64,000 nucleotides of DNA from Xanthobacteraceae bacterium (GTDB taxonomy: Bacteria > Pseudomonadota > Alphaproteobacteria > Rhizobiales > Xanthobacteraceae), in the NCBI GenBank assembly GCA_019745775.1, contig JAIESR010000006.1:310001-374000 (forward strand), written 5' to 3'. This document shows, piece after piece, positions 38,700 through 47,343 of this stretch. Numbering within the stretch: position 1 is the stretch's first letter; each line of letters starts with the position of its first letter. The notes under the pieces were generated by a model. It ran no database searches, was not told where the DNA came from, and was given only the letters and a program-made list of their open reading frames with translations. The position numbers and the translations under genes are program-made.

Positions 38700-40109
38700 A
38701 TGATGCGCCAAGCAAGCGCAAGCGCGACCTTACCCATGCTCGAAAAAATCAGCACCTCCTCGATCCGCCCGGCATCGGCCGATCTCTACGACTGGGACGA
38801 GCTGGTCCAGGAGGACCGCGTCCACCGCCTGATCTACACCGATCCTGCGATCTTCGAGGCGGAGCTCACCAACATCTGGGGCGCGGTCTGGGTCTATCTC
38901 GGCCATGACAGCCAGATCCCGAACAACAACGATTACGTCACCACCAGGCTCGGCCTGCGGCCGATCATCCTGCTGCGCGATTCCCAGGGAAAAATCCGCG
39001 CGCTGTTCAACCGCTGTACCCATCGCGGCACCACGCTCTGCCGGCTCGAGCGCGGCAATGCCTTCCAGTTCGTCTGCCCGTATCACGGCTGGAGCTTCCT
39101 CAACACCGGGAAGCTCCGCGCCGTGCCGTGGCCGGACGGCTATGCCTGCGATTTCAAGGACGCGAAGTTCAACGTCGCGCAGGTGCCGCGGGTCGACAGC
39201 TATCGTGGCTTCATCTTCGGCACGCTCAATCCGGACGCGCCGCCGCTCCTCGACTATCTCGGCGGCATCACCGGCCCGATCGACGAGTGGCTCGACCGCA
39301 ATCCCGGCGGCAAGGTCGTGGTGTGCGAAGCGAACCGGCTCAAGTACAAAGGCAACTGGAAGCTCGCCTACGACAATTCCGGCGACGGCTACCATGTCGT
39401 GTTCTCGCACCGCTCGCTGCTCGAGATGGAGAACCGGCTCGCCGACGAAGCCAACAAGGGCATGTCCTATTATAAAGGCTCGCCGGACTCGAAGGCGATG
39501 TACATGCGCTATACCGGCAACGGCCACCACTTCAAGGACAAGCGCCCGAACATCGAGAAGCGCGCGGGCGGCTTGTGGGCGGTGGAAGGGCCGGCGCCCG
39601 GCAGCGAGCACTATGAAGCCGAATTCCGCCGCCGCTTCGGCGCCAAGGCCGACGACATCCTCGATCTCGCCGGCTCCGAGCCGGTCAACATCAACGTGTT
39701 CCCGAACCTGTCGCTGCTCGGCAACCACATCCAGGTGTTCGACCCGATCTCGGTCGACGAGACCAACGTCACCTGGTTCGGCACCCGCGTGGTCGACGCC
39801 GACGGCACGCTCGGCGACGCGCTCGACGAGATCAACGCGCTGCGCATGCGCACGCAGGAGCAGTTCCCGAATTTCGGCGAGGTCGACGATCTCGCCAATT
39901 TTGAGGAGATCCAGCGCGGGCTCGCCTGCCTCGAGGACGAGTGGGTCTACATGCACCGCGGGCTCGGCATTCCCGGCCGCGTCAAGACCGACGCCAAGGG
40001 CGAGGTCACCGCGCCCGCCACCGATGAGGCGTTCATGCGCGAATACATCCACGAGTGGAAGCGCCTGATGAAGGCGTCGCCGTCACTCGTGGTGCAGCGG
40101 GAGGTGTGA
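38700..40109 (+). CDS. aromatic-ring-hydroxylating dioxygenase, alpha subunit
   Basis: A 469-residue Rieske non-haem iron oxygenase large subunit. The Rieske cluster motifs are CTHRG and CPYHGW (about residues 100-125). The catalytic iron site is DNSGDGYHVVFSH with an Asp further on. ATG 38700 follows GCTGGGG; a later ATG at 38736 is possible. The gene is 12 bp from the glutamine synthetase-like gene, and a beta subunit follows. No ferredoxin or reductase is in the window, so electrons must come from elsewhere. Confidence 0.88.
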   Translation: MMRQASASATLPMLEKISTSSIRPASADLYDWDELVQEDRVHRLIYTDPAIFEAELTNIWGAVWVYLGHDSQIPNNNDYVTTRLGLRPIILLRDSQGKIRALFNRCTHRGTTLCRLERGNAFQFVCPYHGWSFLNTGKLRAVPWPDGYACDFKDAKFNVAQVPRVDSYRGFIFGTLNPDAPPLLDYLGGITGPIDEWLDRNPGGKVVVCEANRLKYKGNWKLAYDNSGDGYHVVFSHRSLLEMENRLADEANKGMSYYKGSPDSKAMYMRYTGNGHHFKDKRPNIEKRAGGLWAVEGPAPGSEHYEAEFRRRFGAKADDILDLAGSEPVNINVFPNLSLLGNHIQVFDPISVDETNVTWFGTRVVDADGTLGDALDEINALRMRTQEQFPNFGEVDDLANFEEIQRGLACLEDEWVYMHRGLGIPGRVKTDAKGEVTAPATDEAFMREYIHEWKRLMKASPSLVVQREV

Positions 40110-40131
40110 TGGGTGCCAAGAATTTCAGCGC

Positions 40132-40280
40132 CCTCATGCTGAGGAGCGACCGCAGGTCGCGTCTCGAAGCATGGCCACAAGTTCGGTGCATGCCGCCATC
40201 CTTCGGGACGGGCGCACGCAATCAAGTGTACGCAGATTGCGTAAACTTATCTGCGGTGTGCGCTCCTCAGGATGAGGGCG
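40132..40280. repeat. pair of REP-like hairpins
   Basis: Two units, CCTCATGCTGAGGAGCGACC...TCGAAGCATGG and CATCCTTCGGGACGGGCGC...CTCCTCAGGATGAGG, fill the gap between the alpha and beta subunit genes. The second unit covers the first possible start codon of the beta subunit (40272). Confidence 0.8.
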
Positions 40281-40301
40281 GAACGCAAAGCGCGACCTGA
40301 C

Positions 40302-40889
40302 ATGCAGCCCGCCCGCGATCCCTCGCTCACGTCCTACTACGTCACCGACGCGTTCTATCGCGAGCTTATCGCGAGCTTCGCCGACTGGCAGCGCGACGAT
40401 CGGCTGATCACCGACGCGGCGGAGCGCGACCGCTTCCGCGGGCTGATCGAGCGCGAGGCGCGCCTGCTCGACCAGCTCGATTTCGACCGATGGCTCGCGA
40501 TGTACGCGCCGGAATGCATCTACTGGGTGCCCGGCACGCCCGATGGTGGCGATCCCCGCCGCGAGATCGCGATGTCGTTCGACGACCGCCGCCGGATGGA
40601 AGATCGCATCTACCGGCTACGTACGGGTTATGCGTGGTCGCAGGCGCCGAAGTCGCGCACGGTGCGCATGATCGGCAATGTCGAGGTGTTCGAGGAAGCG
40701 AGCGCGAACAAGCGGATGGTGCGTTCGAATTTCCTGATCGGCGAATTCCGCCCGGACGGGGTGCGCTTCCTGTCGGGCTGGTGCGGCCATCGCTTCGTCG
40801 AGCGCGACGGCCGCTGGGAGATCGAGGTGCGCCAGGTCAACCTGATCGACTGCGACCAGAACCTGCGCAATCCGAGCATCGTGATTTAG
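40302..40889 (+). CDS. aromatic-ring-hydroxylating dioxygenase, beta subunit
   Basis: A 195-residue protein of the SnoaL-like fold used by dioxygenase small subunits. It contains EREARLLDQLDFDRWLAMYA and EVRQVNLIDCDQNLRNPS near the C-terminus, as in the BphE/NdoC/HcaF group. It stabilises the alpha3beta3 hexamer. ATG 40302 is preferred: an ATG at 40272 lies in the REP-like hairpin. It completes the oxygenase with the alpha subunit. Confidence 0.82.
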   Translation: MQPARDPSLTSYYVTDAFYRELIASFADWQRDDRLITDAAERDRFRGLIEREARLLDQLDFDRWLAMYAPECIYWVPGTPDGGDPRREIAMSFDDRRRMEDRIYRLRTGYAWSQAPKSRTVRMIGNVEVFEEASANKRMVRSNFLIGEFRPDGVRFLSGWCGHRFVERDGRWEIEVRQVNLIDCDQNLRNPSIVI

Positions 40890-40951
40890 GTGATCCCGCA
40901 GCCACGGCGCAGCCATTTGTCGCGGGCGACGATCCGCGGATCTCCAAAAAG

Positions 40952-41761
40952 CTACGCGGCGCCCTTCACCGGCGTGCCGTTGCTGCGCGGCTCGCGCGCG
41001 GCGAGGAGCGCGCCGAGCGTCGCCACGGTCGAGACGTCGGCGATGCCGTCGACCTTGGCCGGCCGATAATGGCGCTGGAACGCCGCGACCACGGCCATGG
41101 TCTCCGAATCGTAGCTGCCGGAGGTCTCGATGCCGTAGCCCAGGCGACGCAGCGACGTCTGAAGCGTCTTCACCTCGGGATCGCTGTCGCCCAGCACGAA
41201 GATGCGCCCGCCCGCCGCCGTGATCGGCGCCGGCTTGACCCAAAGGCCGATGCCGGAATCGTGCAGCAGCCGCCACGGGAATTTCTCGCCGGGATCCTTC
41301 TTGCGCGACGGCGCGACGTCGGAATGCGCGACCACCCGGTCGGCCGGGATGCGGTGGCGCGTCAGGATGCTGCGGCAGAGCGCGATCATCGCTGCCGTCT
41401 GGCGGCGCGGGAAGTCCGGATAGCCGTAGTCATGCCCGGGATTGGCGATCTCGATGCCGATCGAGCAGGAGTTGATGTCGGTCTCGCCGGCCCAGGAAGA
41501 GGCGCCGGCATGCCAAGCGCGCCGCGACTCCGGCACGCACTGCACGATATGGCCGTCCTCCATCACCACATAGTGGGCGGAGACGTCGCTCATCGGCGAG
41601 CAAAGGTGCTCGAGCGCGAGCTTGGAGTCGCGCATGCCCGTGTAGTGCATCACGATCATGTCGGGCTTGGCGCCGCCTTTGCGTTCGCCATGGTTCGGCG
41701 ACGCCTTCACTTCGGCGACGACACAGGAATCGGGACGGAATTCGGACACCAGCAGGACCAT
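40952..41761 (-). CDS. N-acetylmuramoyl-L-alanine amidase, AmiD-like
   Basis: A 269-residue zinc enzyme that cuts the amide bond between muramic acid and the stem peptide. The Amidase_2 domain spans about residues 25-170 with VMHYTGMRD (first zinc His), SAHYVVMEDGHIVQCV, GIEIANPGHD and VVAHSDVAPSRKKDPG (zinc His and Asp region). Residues about 200-260 form a peptidoglycan-binding domain (EVKTLQTSLRRLGYG, MAVVAAFQRHY). No clear signal peptide; ATG 41761 is the best start. Likely role in wall recycling. Confidence 0.88.
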   Translation of the reverse strand: MVLLVSEFRPDSCVVAEVKASPNHGERKGGAKPDMIVMHYTGMRDSKLALEHLCSPMSDVSAHYVVMEDGHIVQCVPESRRAWHAGASSWAGETDINSCSIGIEIANPGHDYGYPDFPRRQTAAMIALCRSILTRHRIPADRVVAHSDVAPSRKKDPGEKFPWRLLHDSGIGLWVKPAPITAAGGRIFVLGDSDPEVKTLQTSLRRLGYGIETSGSYDSETMAVVAAFQRHYRPAKVDGIADVSTVATLGALLAAREPRSNGTPVKGAA

Positions 41762-42074
41762 ACTCGGAACACCGATATGTTCGATGGACCGGCTTGGCGC
41801 AACGCACAACAAAAACGCCGAACGCGGATTACAATATTGACGATGGGCGAAGCCGCGCTTCACCGCAAGTATGGAACCCGCCAGCTCCGTCAGAACGCGG
41901 CGGAATTCGGGCCGCTGTTGCAGCGCCGCCTCACGGCCTGTGGATAACTCATGCCGGATCAGCTTTGAGCTGATGAACGCGCAAAAAGGCGGCAGTCCGG
42001 ACCGGCCAAAGGCCAGACCAGACCGCCACTCTTTGGGGGCCTATTCACCGCGCCCCCGCTACTGCTAGGCGTTG
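41762..42074. other. intergenic region, no supported gene
   Basis: It holds the promoter side of the amidase gene. A palindrome ATCAGCTTTGAGCTGAT at about 41957-41973 and GC-rich inverted stretches around 42000-42030 (GGCCAAAGGCC) could form RNA structure. A 34-codon plus-strand frame from 41843 to 41947 has no known match. I see no gene here. Confidence 0.4.
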
Positions 42075-42596
42075 TTACCTCGGCGGGGTCGCCGGGGCCC
42101 GATCCCGCGGCGGCGCCTGGCCGGTGGTCGGGGCTGAACGTGTCGCCGCGGCCTTGAACTCCGGCGCGTTCTTGAGTTCGTCGCGGGTCATGGCGAGCCT
42201 CAGCTTGAGCTCCTCGCGGTCCGTGGCCGGCTGCACCTGGAATGCGGCCGGTGCGAGCGCGACGTCCTTCTGGCCGATGCCGAGGAAGCCGCCGACGCCG
42301 ACGATGTACGCGACGATACGACCGTTCTGATCGATCAGCATGTCGGTCACGTCACCGATCTTCTCGTTGTTGGAACCGATCACGTCGGTGCCCTTGAATT
42401 TGGTGGCGAGCCACTGGTCGGACGACTGCTGGGTCACGAACTGGCGGGAACCCGTCTGCGCGCCCGGAGTCGTCATCGGCTCGGTTTTCTGCACGGCGGG
42501 CGGTGCCTTCGGCGCATCCGGTGCCGGCGTCTGCGCCACGGCGGAGCCGACAACCAGCGCCGCGGCAGCGGTTGTCATCATGAGTTTCTTGAGCAT
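42075..42596 (-). CDS. PRC-barrel domain protein, exported
   Basis: A 173-residue protein with a signal peptide (MMTTAAAALVVGSAVAQTP). Residues about 60-135 are a PRC-barrel: ATKFKGTDVIGSNNEKIGDV, then DMLIDQNGRIVAYIVGVGG and DVALAPAAFQV. Flanking Pro/Ala-rich regions are probably disordered. PRC-barrels bind RNA or protein or are of unknown role; secreted ones are common in rhizobia. Confidence 0.8.
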   Translation of the reverse strand: MLKKLMMTTAAAALVVGSAVAQTPAPDAPKAPPAVQKTEPMTTPGAQTGSRQFVTQQSSDQWLATKFKGTDVIGSNNEKIGDVTDMLIDQNGRIVAYIVGVGGFLGIGQKDVALAPAAFQVQPATDREELKLRLAMTRDELKNAPEFKAAATRSAPTTGQAPPRDRAPATPPR

Positions 42597-42809
42597 TCAG
42601 GCCTCCAATTGCCAATCGAACTTTTGTTGTGAGACACGTTTCATCGGAAGCATCGGGGCGATGCCTCCTGTCAGGGAACAACGCCGGGCCTGATTACGTG
42701 TTCCGGCAATTTTTCCGCACAATTTGCGGCGCGTCGTGGAACCAACGGCGCCACGAGTGGGAACAGCACGGCTTCAAGTTGGTCAGACCGCCGGTGGAAC
42801 CGCAGTTGA

Positions 42810-43070
42810 TTAATTGACGGTTCGAAGTGTCGCCTCCCGGATGCCGTCGTCGGCGCGTTCGGCATCCTCGCGGCCGCCGTCGCGGGTCGTTGTAGTGGTG
42901 AAAAGATAAAGGCCACCCTTCGGTCGTGGAACTCCGAAATAGTAACTCGTCGATAGTGGCTGGCCCGGTGGCTGGCAGGTGGTGGTCACGCGAACGGCAC
43001 GTGTGCCATCGGATGGAAGCGATCCGGACATGAATGCGCCCTTGCATTCCATCGCATTGAGCCCGGTCAT
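42810..43070 (-). CDS. small hypothetical protein, part of an overlapping pair
   Basis: An 86-residue frame starting MTGLNAMECKGAFMSGSLPS with a Cys-containing, Thr-rich middle and a charged tail. It overlaps the stop of the preceding frame by 4 bases (ATGA), which suits either a coupled pair or a frameshifted single gene. The long Thr run (TTTTTRDG) argues for an extracellular or periplasmic protein if it is joined to the signal peptide of the upstream frame. No family recognised. Confidence 0.4.
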   Translation of the reverse strand: MTGLNAMECKGAFMSGSLPSDGTRAVRVTTTCQPPGQPLSTSYYFGVPRPKGGLYLFTTTTTRDGGREDAERADDGIREATLRTVN

Positions 43071-43219
43071 GAGAAGCGCCCGTCGCGGGCGTATGCGGCG
43101 ACTTCCCAGTTTCCGACCGCAAAGTGTCGCAACACCTCGACCTGCGCGGCGGATTCAACCGTCATCGCCAAAATGGCTGCGGCGAAAACAAGCCCACCAA
43201 CGTGCGCACGCTCACGCAT
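43067..43219 (-). CDS. short secreted peptide or N-terminal part of a frameshifted gene
   Basis: ATG 43219 follows GAGAGGTCAA. The 50-residue product has a signal-like helix (GGLVFAAAILAMTVESAAQ) and ends WEVAAYARDGRFS. Ending so soon after the signal peptide is odd, and the next frame starts within its stop codon. The two together would make a plausible exported protein of about 135 residues. Confidence 0.4.
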   Translation of the reverse strand: MRERAHVGGLVFAAAILAMTVESAAQVEVLRHFAVGNWEVAAYARDGRFS

Positions 43220-43459
43220 TTGACCTCTCAGCCGGATGTGCGCGTGGTCCTTGACCGCAACGGCCGCTCCCCCGCTAGCTAACTCAACCATGCCGTTCAG
43301 AGAGCAGAAAATTCTAATTTTAGTGCGGATTTCGGACTGGGTTCGGCAGGCAAGCGTCCAGCCGCCAAACCTCAACCCTTCCTTAAGAGCGAGCGTCGTT
43401 AATAAGCCGTTGAGAACGCCGATGGCGGGGCCCCGCCAGGGCGGCGTGATCCATTGACG

Positions 43460-43493
43460 CCCATATAGTCCCATGATAGCCCATTCTGTCCCA
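43460..43493. promoter_or_regulatory. MraZ operator: four CCCA boxes at 10-bp spacing
   Basis: CCCA occurs at 43460, 43470, 43480 and 43490, exactly one helical turn apart, about 65 bp before mraZ. On the other strand these are TGGG repeats. MraZ is known to bind TGGG-type direct repeats separated by one turn in its own promoter, so this is its autoregulatory site. Confidence 0.85.
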
Positions 43494-43557
43494 ATCGCAG
43501 GCGAGGCCGTCGATCCCGCCGGGCATGGGCAGGGCGGCGGGCTGAGCAAGGGGCGTC

Positions 43558-44037
43558 ATGGACCGCTTTGTTTCCCACTATACGCTGCGGCTCGATGCCA
43601 AGGGCCGGGTGTCGATCCCGGCGCCATTCCGGGCGGTGCTCGCACGCGATGGCTTCGACGGGCTCTACTGCTATCCGGCGCTCGACCGGCCGGCGCTCGA
43701 TGCCGGCGGCAACGCGCTGCTGAAGGAAATCGAGACGCTGATCGCGCGCTTCGCGCCCTATTCCGAGGAGCGCGAGCAGTTCTCGGCAACGCTCTATTCG
43801 ACCAGCGAAATCCTGAAAGTCGATGGCGAGGGCAGGGTGGTCCTGACCGAGCCGTTGAAATCGCATGCGGGCATCGCGGACGCAGTCGCGTTCGCGGGCC
43901 ACGGTCACAAGTTTCAGATCTGGGAGCCGGGTCGCTTCCGCGCGGAGCTCGCGGAGGCCACCGAGAAGGTCCGCGCGCTGAAGAAGCGGCTCGGAACCCA
44001 GGGAGCGGCGGAAGGTCCGCACGGAGCGCGGGAATGA
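43558..44037 (+). CDS. mraZ: MraZ transcriptional regulator
   Basis: A 159-residue double-SpoVT/AbrB DNA-binding protein that controls the dcw cell-division operon. The two half-domains are seen as [19 protein letters not shown] (with its RVSIPAPFR turn) and [19 protein letters not shown]. The C-terminus is charged ([14 protein letters not shown]). ATG 43558 lies right after the operator region. The stop overlaps the rsmH start. Confidence 0.95.
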   Translation: MDRFVSHYTLRLDAKGRVSIPAPFRAVLARDGFDGLYCYPALDRPALDAGGNALLKEIETLIARFAPYSEEREQFSATLYSTSEILKVDGEGRVVLTEPLKSHAGIADAVAFAGHGHKFQIWEPGRFRAELAEATEKVRALKKRLGTQGAAEGPHGARE

Positions 44038-45080
44038 TGGCGGGCCGCGGCGGCGGGAAACCTGCTGCCGATGGCGGACTGGCCCGCCACGTTCCTGTGC
44101 TCGGCGGCCCCGCCGTCGAATTCCTCAATGTCCGCGACGGCGGAGTCTATATCGACGCGACCTTTGGCGCCGGCGGTTATACACGCCTGATCCTCGCGGC
44201 GGCGAACTGCAACGTCATCGGCATCGACCGCGACCAGCGCGCCGTCGCCGCCGGTTTCGATCAGGTGTCGCAGGCCGAGGGGCGGCTGGTACTGGTGGAG
44301 GATCGTTTCTCCAACCTCGAACGCGTGGCGCGCTCCTGCGGCTACGATGCGGTCGACGGCGTAGTGCTCGATGTTGGCGTGTCGTCGATGCAGCTCGACG
44401 AAGGCGCGCGCGGCTTCTCGTTCCGGCTCGACGGGCCGCTCGACATGCGCATGGGCGGCGCCGGCCCGAGCGCCGCCGACGTGATCAGGCGCGCCAGCGA
44501 GCGCGATCTCAGCCATATCATCGCGACGCTCGGCGAGGAGCGTCACGCGCGTGCCGTGGCGCGTGCGATCGTGCGCGCGCGCGAGGCGGCGCCGATCGAA
44601 ACCACTGGCGCGCTTGCCGAGGTCGTCTCGCGGGTCGTGCATGCGCGCCCCGGCCAGATCCATCCGGCGACCCGCACGTTCCAGGCGCTGCGCATCTTCG
44701 TCAATGAAGAGCTCGATGAGCTCGCCGCGGCGCTCGAGGCCGCCGAGCGCGTGCTGCGGCCGGGCGGGCGGCTGGTCGTCGTGTCGTTCCATTCGCTCGA
44801 GGATCGTATCGTCAAAACCTTCCTGACCGCGCGCGGCCGCCGCAGCGCGGGCTCGCGCCATGCGCCCGAAGCGGTGCACGCGCCGATGAGCTTCCGCATC
44901 CTGACCGGACGCCCGGTCGCGGCAGACGAGAAAGAGACCGGCGCCAATCCGCGCGCGCGCTCCGCCAAGCTTCGCGCCGCCGAACGCACCGCGGGCCCCG
45001 CAGGCGAGACGATCGCGGACAAGTTGCTGCCGCGGCTGCCGTCGCTGGCCGAGGTGATGAGCGGGAGGCGCAAGACATGA
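44034..45080 (+). CDS. rsmH: 16S rRNA (cytosine1402-N4)-methyltransferase
   Basis: A 348-residue SAM-dependent enzyme that methylates C1402 of 16S rRNA. The motifs are [58 protein letters not shown] and [15 protein letters not shown], all of the MraW/RsmH family. ATG 44034 overlaps the mraZ stop (ATGATG), so the two are coupled. It keeps the usual dcw order. Confidence 0.97.
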   Translation: MMAGRGGGKPAADGGLARHVPVLGGPAVEFLNVRDGGVYIDATFGAGGYTRLILAAANCNVIGIDRDQRAVAAGFDQVSQAEGRLVLVEDRFSNLERVARSCGYDAVDGVVLDVGVSSMQLDEGARGFSFRLDGPLDMRMGGAGPSAADVIRRASERDLSHIIATLGEERHARAVARAIVRAREAAPIETTGALAEVVSRVVHARPGQIHPATRTFQALRIFVNEELDELAAALEAAERVLRPGGRLVVVSFHSLEDRIVKTFLTARGRRSAGSRHAPEAVHAPMSFRILTGRPVAADEKETGANPRARSAKLRAAERTAGPAGETIADKLLPRLPSLAEVMSGRRKT

Positions 45081-45090
45081 GCCACAAGCC

Positions 45091-45495
45091 ATGATGCGCA
45101 TCCTCAACATCCTGGTGATCGGCGCGCTCGTCGCGGCGGCGGCCTATGTCTACAAGATCAAGTTCGATTCCACCCGCCAAGCCGAGCGTATCGCCAAGCT
45201 CCGCATGGAGATCCGTCAGGAGAACGACGCGATCGCCAATCTGCGCGCCGAATGGTCGAAGCTCGACACCCCCGCGCGCATCCAGGAACTGGCGAAGCGG
45301 CATCTCACCACGTTGAAGCCGATCGACCCCCGGCAGTTCGACACGCTGCGCACGCTGCCGGAACGACCGCCCGATCTGGTGCCGCCGGATTCGACCGACC
45401 CGATCGGATCGCTGCTCGAAAATCCCGACGCCACCGACGTGCCGGTGACGTCGAGCATTCCCACCGCTCCCGCCGCCGCGCGAGCCAAGAGGTAG
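45091..45495 (+). CDS. ftsL: cell division protein FtsL
   Basis: A 134-residue bitopic membrane protein, helix at about residues 5-22 (LNILVIGALVAAAAYVY), then a periplasmic leucine-zipper-like coiled coil (ERIAKLRMEIRQENDAIANL) and a proline-rich tail. Sequence is weakly conserved in this family; identity rests on the position between rsmH and ftsI and the topology. It forms the FtsQLB complex. Confidence 0.88.
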   Translation: MMRILNILVIGALVAAAAYVYKIKFDSTRQAERIAKLRMEIRQENDAIANLRAEWSKLDTPARIQELAKRHLTTLKPIDPRQFDTLRTLPERPPDLVPPDSTDPIGSLLENPDATDVPVTSSIPTAPAAARAKR

Positions 45496-45498
45496 GTC

Positions 45499-47256
45499 AT
45501 GCATTCGCCCGCCGCGCCGACGTCGGCCCCGCAAGAGCGCGCCTTGCAGGAACCTTGGCGCCGTCACCTGGTGCGCACGCTGCTTTACGGCAAGTCGGTT
45601 GATCGCGCGGTGAAGGCGCGCGCCCGCATCGGGCTCGCGATCATCGTGTTCGGCATCTGTTACGCGGTGATCGCCGGACGGCTGGTGATGTACGCCGCAA
45701 CCGACAATACCACCGTGCGCCGTTCCTACTCGGCCGACGCCGTCGCGACCGCGCGGCCCGACATCCTCGACCGCAACGGCGAGATCCTCGCGACCGACGT
45801 GCGCATGCCTTCGCTGTTCGCCGAGCCGCACCGGATCATCGACAAGGACGAGGCGGTCGAACTGCTCGCCACCGTGATCCCGGATCTCGACGTGACCGAA
45901 GTGCGCGAGCGCCTGTCGTCGCGGCGGCGCTTCGTGTGGCTGCGGCGCGAGATCACGGCCAAGCAGCGCCAGGAGGTGCACCGCCTCGGCCTGCCGGGCA
46001 TCGGCTTCATGCACGAGAACAAGCGGGTCTATCCCTCCGGTCCGCTGGTCTCGCACCTGATCGGCCACGTCAACATCGACAACCAGGGCATCGCCGGCAT
46101 CGAGAAGTGGCTCGACAGCCGCGGCCTCGCCGACCTGCACCTCGCCGGCCTCGCGCGCGACCGCTTGCAGCAGCCGGTGGAGCTCGCCGTCGATATCCGC
46201 GTGCAGCACGCGATGCGCGACGAGCTGATCAAGGCGCGCGTCAAGTACAAGGCGCTCGCTGCCGCCGGGCTGGTGCTCGACGCCCGCACCGGCGAGATCG
46301 TGTCGATGGTGTCGGTGCCGGACTACGATCCGAACAACCCGCGCGAGGCGCTCGACCCGACCCGCATCAACCGGCTCACGACCGGCGTGTTCGAGATGGG
46401 CTCGACCTTCAAGGCGCTCACGCTCGCGATGGCGCTCGATTCGGGCCGCATGAATCTCAACTCGACGTTCGACGCGCGCGGCTCGCTGCAATACGGCAAG
46501 CACACGATCCACGACTATCGGGGACAGAACCGTGTGCTCTCGATGGGCGAGGTGTTCACCTATTCGTCGAACATCGGCACCGCCCGCATGGCGCTGGCCC
46601 TCGGCGTCGAGCACCACAAGCAGTTCCTGCGCCGGCTCGGCCAGCTCGACCGGCTGCGCACCGAGCTGCCGGAAAGCGCCGAGCCGCTCGTGCCGCGCCG
46701 CTGGCAGGAGATCAACACCGTGACCATCGCGTTCGGGCACGGGCTCTCGGTCGCGCCGTTGCAGGCGATGATGGCGAACGCCGCGCTGGTCAACGGCGGC
46801 CTGCTGATCCCGCCGACCTTCCGCAAGCGCACGGAAGAAGAGGCGATGCAGGTCGCGACCCGCGTGCTCAAGCCCGATACCAGCGAGAAGATGCGCTACC
46901 TGATGCGGCTCAATGCCGAGAAAGGCAGCGCCCGGCGCGCCGATGTCGAGGGCTTCTACGTCGGCGGCAAGACCGGCACCTCCGAAAAGGTCGTCAACGG
47001 CCGCTACGTCAGGAACAAGCTGCTCAACAGCTTTACCGCCGTGTTCCCCGCCGATCAGCCGCGCTACCTCCTGCTGGTGATGCTCGACGAGCCGCAGGTG
47101 ATCCCGGAGACCCAGGGCTACGCCACCTCGGGCTGGAACGCGGCGCCGACCGCCGGCCTGATCATCGCGCGCATCGCGCCGCTGCTTGCCATCACGCCCC
47201 GCTTCGACCTGCCGCCGGCGGAGAAGCTGATCCTGGCGAGCGCGCAGCGGCGCTGA
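45499..47256 (+). CDS. ftsI: penicillin-binding protein 3, FtsI
   Basis: A 585-residue septal peptidoglycan transpeptidase. One N-terminal helix at about 43-66, a dimerisation region (ATARPDILDRNGEILATDV), then the catalytic domain with STFK (Ser302), SSN (Ser356) and KTGT (Lys491). Starts 3 bp after ftsL. All active-site motifs are intact. Confidence 0.97.
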   Translation: MHSPAAPTSAPQERALQEPWRRHLVRTLLYGKSVDRAVKARARIGLAIIVFGICYAVIAGRLVMYAATDNTTVRRSYSADAVATARPDILDRNGEILATDVRMPSLFAEPHRIIDKDEAVELLATVIPDLDVTEVRERLSSRRRFVWLRREITAKQRQEVHRLGLPGIGFMHENKRVYPSGPLVSHLIGHVNIDNQGIAGIEKWLDSRGLADLHLAGLARDRLQQPVELAVDIRVQHAMRDELIKARVKYKALAAAGLVLDARTGEIVSMVSVPDYDPNNPREALDPTRINRLTTGVFEMGSTFKALTLAMALDSGRMNLNSTFDARGSLQYGKHTIHDYRGQNRVLSMGEVFTYSSNIGTARMALALGVEHHKQFLRRLGQLDRLRTELPESAEPLVPRRWQEINTVTIAFGHGLSVAPLQAMMANAALVNGGLLIPPTFRKRTEEEAMQVATRVLKPDTSEKMRYLMRLNAEKGSARRADVEGFYVGGKTGTSEKVVNGRYVRNKLLNSFTAVFPADQPRYLLLVMLDEPQVIPETQGYATSGWNAAPTAGLIIARIAPLLAITPRFDLPPAEKLILASAQRR

Positions 47257-47280
47257 AGCCTTCCGGCCGAAAAAACAGGT

Positions 47281-47308
47281 GGATGCCCGGCGCAATGCCG
47301 GGCATGAC
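47281..47308. repeat. palindrome between ftsI and murE
   Basis: ATGCCCGGCGCAATGCCGGGCAT, a perfect hairpin in the 87-bp ftsI-murE gap. No T-run follows, so it is probably a REP-type element and not a strong terminator. Confidence 0.6.
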
Positions 47309-47343
47309 GTGCGATATAGTCACGCCGCCACCGGTCCGAAGGC

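Noticed and set aside
41843-41947. A 34-codon frame upstream of the amidase
   Set aside because: No ribosome site, no family and overlap with the promoter side of the divergent gene.
44812-47295. Long open frame antisense to ftsI and ftsL
   Set aside because: A shadow of the dcw genes, with no ribosome site or known domain.
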